DNA of 64,000 nt. Source: Chelydra serpentina (taxonomy: Eukaryota; Chordata; Testudines; Chelydridae). Positions 57,542-64,000 of this stretch are shown in pieces. Each line of letters begins with the position of its first letter. Within the stretch, counting starts at the first letter, position 1. The notes beneath the pieces were generated by a model. The model was not told where the DNA came from. It saw nothing but the letters and a program-made list of their open reading frames with translations, and did not search any database. The stretch lies in NCBI GenBank assembly GCA_037349315.1, contig JBAIAC010000042.1, positions 9,176,001 through 9,240,000 on the forward strand, written 5' to 3'. The translations under genes were made by a program, and so were the position numbers.

Positions 57542-57682
57542 ATGGCTGGAATTGAAGAACTATGCACCCAGTTTTCTGAACTTCAGCACAAATTATTGGA
57601 CCAGGCTGAGGCATTACGACAAGCTAGATCTGAGCAGAGAAAAGATCAAATGATGTCCCCATGGGCGTGTTTTAAGGCATAG
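57542..57682 (+). other. Short gag-start-like frame
   Basis: An ATG after a leader-like sequence opens a ~46-codon, coiled-coil-like, glutamine- and glutamate-rich frame that ends soon after. It resembles the start of a retroelement gag but no family motif is present. Confidence 0.3.
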
Positions 57683-57753
57683 TTTTAAGTGTAGAGAAAA
57701 ACAACTCTATAATGCTGTCAGTTATTTTGGCTAGGAGATGTTCATCTAGGACA

Positions 57754-57965
57754 AAAACAATGAGGAGTTCTGTGGCACCTTAAAGACTAACAAATTTATT
57801 TGGGCATAAGCTTTCATGGGCTGAAACCCACTTCATGCATCTGATGAAGTGGGCTCCATCCTACGAAAGCTTATACCCAAATAAATTTGTTAGTCTTTAA
57901 GGTGCCACAGGACTCCTCGTTGTTTTTGCTGAAACAGACTAACATGGCTACCCCTCTGAAACTTG
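57754..57965. mobile_element. Penelope terminal hairpin, 212 bp
   Basis: Arms at about 57772-57838 and 57843-57912 are inverted repeats of the Penelope 3' end (aaatttgttagtctttaagg). Flanks tcatctaggaca (57742-57753) and tcacctaggaca (57966-57977) match 11 of 12. Confidence 0.85.
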
Positions 57966-57977
57966 TCACCTAGGACA

Positions 57978-58809
57978 GTTGTGGCCTTTTCCAGCCTGTG
58001 ACAGAATGTACCCCTGTATTCACACCCTACACACTAGTATAAAAATCTTTGTACAAAAGACGTGTCTTGTAAGGTATCATTTGAAAACTCGTAAGTTGCT
58101 GGTCAATATTGTCCTGATTATTATTATAATATTATTTTTATTCAAGAAATAACAGCTTTATATAACTTGTCTTGAACAGGAGAGGTCTGGGCAGTACAGG
58201 ACACACATTTCTAGGAGAAAATCTAGGACTGGGGCTGGTTTGGGGTCACTGTGCAGTATAACCAAGGCTTGTAAGAGCCCAGCTGTAGTTGGCTGGCTGC
58301 AGCACACACAGACGTAGCTGGGAGTGAATTGCATGTTGGAGGCTGTTTGTGAGCAGTCCAGGCTGGAGGCTACAGCAGAAGATATTGAAAAAGGCATCCC
58401 AGCTACTGGCCCAGCTACTCCTTAGTTTGGATTCTACCCAGGTAGGTCACAGAGCCATCAGCCTTTAAGCACAGGAATACTGGCACTACTCTAGCTTGTC
58501 AAGATCCTCTGGCAATGAAAAATGGTGCACTGATTATAACAGAAGGAATGGGAGGAGGGAGAAGTCAAGAGACATTGTCTGGATTGGCACATTCAGAAGC
58601 TAAAACACCAGATTTGCTTTAGAGGAAGAATTTCAATAGCAACACGTAGTGTGAAAAGGCTGTTGCTGTCCACTACTTGGAAAAGAACCGGGGGCTAGAT
58701 ACACCCAGCTGCCACTTTAGACACTTACATCAAAAATTTAGATCCTCAAAACCTGTGCTCAGCTAGCCCTGAAGGTCCCGAAGTCACTAGGTGCCTAAGT
58801 TTCCACTGG
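57978..58809. other. Unassigned sequence
   Basis: No coding or repeat borders recognised. Confidence 0.4.
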
Positions 58810-58814
58810 TAAAA

Positions 58815-59000
58815 TCACAGAATCATAGAATATCAGGGTTGGAAGGGACCTTAGGAGGTCATCTAGTCCAACCCCCTGCTCAAAGCAGGACCAATCCCCA
58901 ATTTTTGCCCCAGATCCCCAAATGGCCCCCTCAAGGATTGAACTCACAACCCCGGGTTTAGCAGGCCAATGCTCAAACCACTGAGCTATCCCTCCCCCTC
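58815..59000 (-). mobile_element. tRNA-derived SINE (Cry/tortoise Pol III SINE type)
   Basis: Minus strand: gagggggagggatagctcag then gtggtttgagcattggcc (box A region), cggggttgtgagttcaatcc (box B), and a CR1-like tail ending in ctatgattctgtgatt. A better-kept copy than 17051-17211. Confidence 0.9.
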
Positions 59001-59900
59001 ATAGACATGTTGGGCTGGAAGAGACCTTGAGAAGTCAAGTCCAGCCCCACGTGCTGAGGCAGGACCAAGTAAACTAGACTATTCCTGGCCGATGTTTGTC
59101 CAGCCTGTTCTTAAAAATCTCCACTGATGGGATTCCACAACCTCCCTTGGAAACCCTATTCCAGACCTTAGCTCACCTGAGAGTCAGAAAGTTTTTCCTA
59201 ATATCTAACATAAATGTCCCTTGCTGCAGAATAAGACCATTAATTTTTGACCTCCCTTCAGTGCACACAGAGAACAATTGATCACAGCCCTCTTTCTAAC
59301 AGCTCTGAACATATCTGAAGACTATCAGAGGCCCGGTCAGTCTTCTCCTCTCAAGACTAAACATGCTCAGTTTTTTTAACCTTTCCCCATATGTCAGGTT
59401 TTCTAAACCTCTTATCATTTTTATTGTTCTCCTCTGGACTCTCTCAAATGTATCCACAGCTTTCCTTAAGTGCGGTGTCCAGAACTGGACACAATATTCC
59501 AGCTGAGGCCTCACCAATGCCAAGTAAAGCAGGACAATCACCTCCCCTGTCTTACATAGGACACTCCTGTTAATACACCCCAGAATGATATGAGCTTTTT
59601 TTGCATCTGAATCACATTGTTGACTCATATTCATTTTGTGATCCACTATAACCCCCAGATCTTTTTCAACAGTACTGTCACCTAGCTGGTTATTCCCCAT
59701 TTTGTAGATGTGCATTTGATTTTTCCTTCCTAAGTGTAGTATTTTGTACTTGTCTTTATTGAATTTCATCTGATTGATTTCAGACCAATTCTCCAGTTTG
59801 TCAAGGTCACTTTGAATTCTAATCCTGTCCTTCAAAGTGTTGCAACCCCTCCTAGCTTGGTATCATCTGCAAATGTTATAAGCATACTCTCCGCTCTATT
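59001..59900 (-). mobile_element. CR1 LINE 3' portion
   Basis: Minus-strand CR1 with the ORF2 C-terminus (59835-59296) and 3' UTR to about 59001. The 5' end is lost near 59900. Confidence 0.85.
59296..59835 (-). pseudogene. CR1-type ORF2 C-terminal fragment
   Basis: A 179-codon frame after the RT catalytic site: [48 protein letters not shown] and ERVQRRTIKMIRGLENL are the conserved thumb-and-C-terminal blocks of CR1 ORF2. The palm with the catalytic aspartates is absent. Confidence 0.85.
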
Positions 59901-60234
59901 ATCCAAGTCATTAATGAAGAAGAACCCTATGTAACTTGAAAGTTTGCCTCTTTCACTAGTAGAGGATGGTCCAATAAAAGATATTACCTCACGCACCTTG
60001 TCTTAGCGTTATACAATGTCAGAGCTCATTAATTTTATAAAGCAGGTAGTGAAGATTTATATACCATTGGGAGATATTTTAATAAATGTAAATTGCAAAC
60101 ATTAGGTCAAGGAGTGGAGGTAAGAATGCTGTAGTTTTGCTTATTGGTTGGACGTTGTGATATATTTGAGGTTTGTAACTCTCTTCTCTTTCTACTGTTC
60201 TTCTCAGTCAAACAATCAAACAAACCGCACAAGT

Positions 60235-62292
60235 CATAGGTGCAGACTCCGTGGGTGCTCCAGGGCTGGAGCACCGACGGAAAATAATTAGTGGGTGTTA
60301 AGCACCCACCGGGGAGATCACCTGTTGGCAACTGCCAATCAGCTATTTAGCATGTGCAGCAGCCCTCATGAACTCTTTGGCTGGCTGCGGCCAATCAGAT
60401 GTTTGGCGGGAAGTCCCCGCCTATCAGCTATTTCCCCTGCCACTGCTGAAGCTCCCAGTGGGCTTCCACTGAAGGCAGGTGTGAGTCCTTTTAATTTTCA
60501 GGGCAGATGGGAGCTGGCCAGAGGGGACAAGCAGCCAGGGCATAGCAGTTTCTGGGCTAGCTGAGGAGGGGTAAGGAAGATGGGGTGGGCAGCCTCTCGG
60601 CAGGGGGCTGGGGGGAGACGGGCGGGCAGCTTCTCAGCTGGCCCCAGGGGGCTTCTGGGGGGAGTATGGGCCGGGGGGTTTCCCAAGGACTGAGCCAACC
60701 AATCTCAGCCCACCCTGGTGTCTCCCCCAGGACCTGTGCTCCCCCTCCAGCCAGGAGAAACCAGCTGCAGACCCCCTTAGTGCTGGGCAGGGGGACAAAC
60801 AAAAGGACATGGCTCCTTTAAGAAAAGGTTTCCCTTGTTTCTGATGAGTGAACTTGGGCTGGGGCCAGCAGCTTTCCCCCTCCCCATGCTCCGTCCAGCC
60901 ACTCGGGTGCGCCCAAATGAGGCCAAAGGTGAGAGGGCCTTCACTGCAGCCCCAGCTCCAAGTGCAAACGAGCAGCCTCTCCCAGCCCAGACCTTGCCTG
61001 TGCCCAGACCCCTCCCATGCAGGCTCTGAGAGCTCCCAACTCCTACGGTTCTGACCCAGGTCCCAGGGCTCAGCATCCCCTCCCCCATGCATGGGGGGGA
61101 CAGGAGGGGGCAACACACAAACAGTACTTCTAGCCGCATCCTCCCTGCGGACTCTTCTCCATGGCCGGCTCTCATGCCTGGGAACATAGGCGCCGACTCC
61201 GTGGGTGCTCCAGGGCTGGAGCACCCGGGGGAAAAATTGGTCGGTGCAGAGCACCCACCGGCAGCTCTCCGCCGGCCCCCCCCTTCCCAGCTCACCTCCG
61301 CTCCGCCTCCGCCTCCTCCCCCGAGGCACCGCTGCTCCGCTTCTTCCCCCTCCCTCCCAGGCTTGCCACGCGCCCAATCACTGTCCCCTCCTCCCCGCGA
61401 CAGGAAGGATTGATTTCCTTCCCCTGGATCCACCCCCGCCAGCCTCCCCCTAGGTCCCAGGGAATTCCTTCCGTTGCATCCACCCCCCTGTATCAGCTTC
61501 AAGTCAGGAGACGCTGCCTTGCTTCACCTTGGGACACCTGAGCTCGTCTTGCTTCAGGGTTCTGGACTGCTGCAGCCTGGTGGAGGAAGCAACCCCCCGC
61601 CCTGCCTTTGGCCATGGTCCCACCAGGGGTTCCCTTCTCACAAAAGTTGTAGAGTCAGGGAGTCAGAGAGCGAGTTTCAAAGCAGGGGTGGGCTCGGCCC
61701 TGGGGACTGGGATGAGTTGGAGTGACACAGCACCCACACAGCAGGATGAATGAATGGGCCATTTCTATGCTGGGCTGTTGAATTAAATTTTTCTCCGTCT
61801 CAGGGTGGGCAGTTTCTGGGCTGGCCCCAGGGGGTGGGGTTGGGGGGAGACAGAGCTGCTTTGAGTGTGTGGGTGGGAGCGGGCGCTAAACAGAGCCACT
61901 AGGAGGTGGGTAGCAGAGAGAGAGAGAGAGAGATGGGAAAAGGGACACAGGTGGAGAGCAAGAACTGGGAAACATCAGGAAGGGGCGATGCCAATGATAG
62001 ACACACATTCAATAACTAGAATGAAAATGTATTAATATGTTGAAAATAGCCTCCCCTCAAAACTGGCAGAGCATCCCTCCAGCATATGCACCTCGCCCTT
62101 AAAGGAGGGGGGGGCAGAAAGGAGTGAGCGTTTAGGTGGGAGGCATTTAGGGGAGGAGGTTGGCAAGAAGGAGGTGTTCAGGGGAGTCTAGGGGGATGGG
62201 GCAGGAAGAGGTGGAGTGGGGGCAGGGCCTTGGAGAAGGGGGCGGAGCCAGGATGGGGCACCCACTGGCAAAACCAAAAGTCAGCACCTATG
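60235..62292. mobile_element. Compound of two CATAGGCGCCGAC-family hAT elements
   Basis: Left ends occur at 60235 (cataggtgcagactccgtgg) and 61185 (cataggcgccgactccgtgg), and one right end at 62292 (gtcagcacctatg). At least one copy is nested or truncated. The internal GC-rich frames (up to 247 codons, both strands) are unsupported. Confidence 0.6.
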
Positions 62293-62454
62293 CCACTAAG
62301 CAGGTTAGTCCTATAGGCTACATGCCCCCTTTTGATGGGGTGGTTTGCACCAGTGAGCCCCGTCACACAGGTAGGATGTAGGTGGTTAAGTATTTATGGG
62401 GACAGTCTCAACATCATTTTTATAAAGATGAGTCTGACTGAATAATAGTAATGT

Positions 62455-63130
62455 TTTCAAAAGTGGGAATAGGGGAAATAACAATTTCCTATCAAAGTGG
62501 GTTGCTTTGGAGTAAAACAAAAATTTGGTTCTGTGACAGGACACTCCAAGGGACTATATTGGTACCTCTTTTGGTTGGTAACCATGCAAAATTGGTTATT
62601 TCCAGCATAGGTCACCCTCTCCAATGGAGTCTTCCACTTGGTCAGCCTCACCAGGCATGACAATGATGAATTTCATACTTTCTCTCCCTGCAGTCCACAC
62701 AGAACAGTGTTTGTTTCAAACACATTACACCTACAGATGTCCTGAGGGTCTTTTTAGAGCAACATCTGTGGAACTTTCTAAGTTTGGGTTGGAATGTGAT
62801 AGACCACCAGGGAAGGTGTATTAATGCATTCCCTATAGATGTCATCTTTGAGGTGACCTATAAAATGGACAGCATCTAATTGCCTGTATACATCCTTGTT
62901 TGGGTCAAACATTGGTAATGAGACTGTGACTGAGACATACAAGGATTGTGCCATCATACAATCTTTAGAAAGAAAACAACTGTCTTGGTTGGAGTGAAGT
63001 GTCACAGATCCCATTTCTCTCATAGCACCCCTAATAAATGCTGGCATGAATCCAAACATGTGGATCGTTCCTTTTTCCAGCCTTTGAAAACACTTAGGAC
63101 AGTACCAACTTAATAGTTGCTCATTTTTAA
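62455..63130 (-). pseudogene. Decayed cysteine-rich frame, origin unknown (possibly retroviral envelope-like)
   Basis: A single minus-strand frame of about 225 codons with only three internal stops (near 62778, 62757 and 62676) and a terminal TGA near 62455. It has many cysteines and alternating hydrophobic stretches like an extracellular protein. The spacing of cysteines is reminiscent of a retroviral surface glycoprotein, but I recognise no definite family. Its right end is cut by the Penelope insertion at 63137. Confidence 0.35.
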
Positions 63131-63136
63131 TTACAG

Positions 63137-64000
63137 GTTTCAGAGTAGTAGCCACGTTAGTCTGTGTCAGCAAAAAAAAAGGAATACTTGTGGCACCTTA
63201 GAGACTAACAAATTTATTTTAGCATAAGCTTTCGTGTACTACAGTCCACTTCATCAGATGCATAGAATGGAACATACAGTAGGAGGATATTTATACATTC
63301 AGAGAAACATGAAAAGGTGGATGTAACCATGCCAACTGTAAAAGGATAATTTATTGAAAGGAACTATTATCAGCAGGGAAAAGAAACTTTTGAAGTGATA
63401 ATCAAGATGGCCCATTTTGGACAGTTGACACAAAGGTGTTAAGGGTACTTAACTAGGATACTAAACTAGGGGAAATAGATTCAATTAACGTAATGACTGA
63501 GCCATTCCCAGTCTCTGTTCAAACCTAAGTTAATGGTATCTAGTTTGCATATTAATTCTAGTTCAGCAGCTTCTAGTTGGAGTCTGTTTTTAAAGTTTTT
63601 CTGTTGCAAAATTGCCACCTTTAAGTCTGTCACTGAGTGATTAGAGAGGTTGAAGTGTTCTCCTACTGGCTTTTGAATGTTATGATTCCTGATGTCAGAT
63701 TTGTGTCCATTTATTCTTTTGCTTAGAGATTGTCCAGTTTGGCCAATGTACATGGCAGAGGGACATTGCTGGCACATGATGGCATATATCACATTGGTAG
63801 ATGTGCAGGTGAACGAGCCCCTGATGGTGTGGCTGATGTAATTAGGTCCTATGATGGTGTCACTTGAATAGATATGTGGACAGAGTTGGCATTGGGCTTT
63901 GTTGCAAGGATAGGTTCCTGGGTTAGTGTTTTTGTTGTATGGTGTGTGGTTGCTGGTGAGTATTTGCTTCAGGTTGGGGGGCTGTCTGTAAGTGAGGACT
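63137..64000 (-). mobile_element. Penelope-like element, runs off the right edge
   Basis: On the minus strand the 3' end (63137-63260) carries the terminal aataaatttgttagtctcta and ggtgccacaag, with an A-rich/T-rich stretch. Upstream is a 3' UTR and the coding region from 63481 on. It continues beyond 64000. Confidence 0.9.
63481..63999 (-). CDS. Penelope polyprotein C-terminus with GIY-YIG endonuclease (partial)
   Basis: The frame is open from the right window edge (63999) to the stop at 63481-63483, about 172 codons, and has no lesion. It reads VLTYRQPPNLKQIL, a cysteine-bearing linker (CNKAQCQLCPH), NVIYAIMCQQC and the GIY-YIG core MYIGQTGQSLSKRINGHKSD, then GEHFNLSNHSVTDLK and WEWLSHY at the end. 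It is the best preserved of the three copies here, so the element may be relatively young. The RT domain would lie right of the window. Confidence 0.88.
   Translation of the reverse strand, partial: VLTYRQPPNLKQILTSNHTPYNKNTNPGTYPCNKAQCQLCPHIYSSDTIIGPNYISHTIRGSFTCTSTNVIYAIMCQQCPSAMYIGQTGQSLSKRINGHKSDIRNHNIQKPVGEHFNLSNHSVTDLKVAILQQKNFKNRLQLEAAELELICKLDTINLGLNRDWEWLSHYVN

Noticed and set aside
60634..61502. 247- and 241-codon minus-strand frames
   Set aside because: Overlap each other and cover hAT termini at 61185; no family resemblance.

Overview
The window looks like a stretch of a cryptodiran turtle genome. It is repeat-dense vertebrate DNA with abundant CR1 LINEs, an L2 remnant, Penelope-like elements ending in a GIY-YIG domain, many non-autonomous hAT and PIF/Harbinger elements, and two minus-strand copies of a tRNA-derived SINE with a CR1-like tail. 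That SINE matches what I know as the cryptodiran Cry/tortoise Pol III SINE. There is no bacterial-type gene organisation.

The one host gene I can support is a plus-strand, multi-exon butyrophilin-like (BTN/BTNL, B30.2 family) membrane protein gene. It runs from an Ig C-type exon (7764-8045) through a transmembrane exon (12628-12744), three 33-nt coiled-coil exons (20480-20512, 21111-21143, 21232-21264), a 21-nt exon (30987-31007), a possible 6-nt microexon (33031-33036) and a 27-nt exon (33141-33167) to a terminal PRY-SPRY/B30.2 exon (42137-42666). All internal exons are in phase 1 and join into one open frame. The leader and IgV exons are not visible and probably lie left of the window.

The three 33-nt exons each encode exactly one 11-residue (hendecad) repeat of form E-T-L-x-S-(D/E)-x-x-x-x-(K/R). 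They lie in partly duplicated intron units, so the gene can lengthen its juxtamembrane rod by tandem exon duplication without breaking frame or repeat register. I regard this as the most interesting biology here.

Layout: 1-3023 CR1 (minus) with an LTR- or 5'UTR-like 5' end; 3024-7763 SINE, Tigger-like MITE and Penelope remnant; 7764-12744 Ig and TM exons among LTRs and MITEs; 13193-15476 three-deep nest of MITEs and an LTR; 15480-20330 LTR-like DNA, SINE and an 1147-bp hAT; 20333-21264 hendecad exon cluster; 21636-30343 Penelope hairpin, L2 split by a GC-rich hAT, and a hAT carrying both a second hAT and a CR1; 30504-33167 hAT elements and small exons; 33655-41360 Ty3/gypsy and gag-like debris (minus) and nested hATs; 41390-42666 purine tract and B30.2 exon; 42667-50730 3' flank with hAT transposase debris and hAT elements; 50734-57970 decayed Harbinger transposase, endogenous retrovirus remnant with duplicated leader, and Penelope pieces; 58000-64000 SINE, CR1, hAT, a decayed cysteine-rich frame and a Penelope element running off the right edge.

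Many insertions have exact target-site duplications that I could read directly: 8 bp for hAT, TA for Tigger, 3 bp for Harbinger, 4-5 bp for LTRs, 12-14 bp for Penelope hairpins. They allow relative dating of the nests. All calls are by eye; no database search or splice prediction was run.
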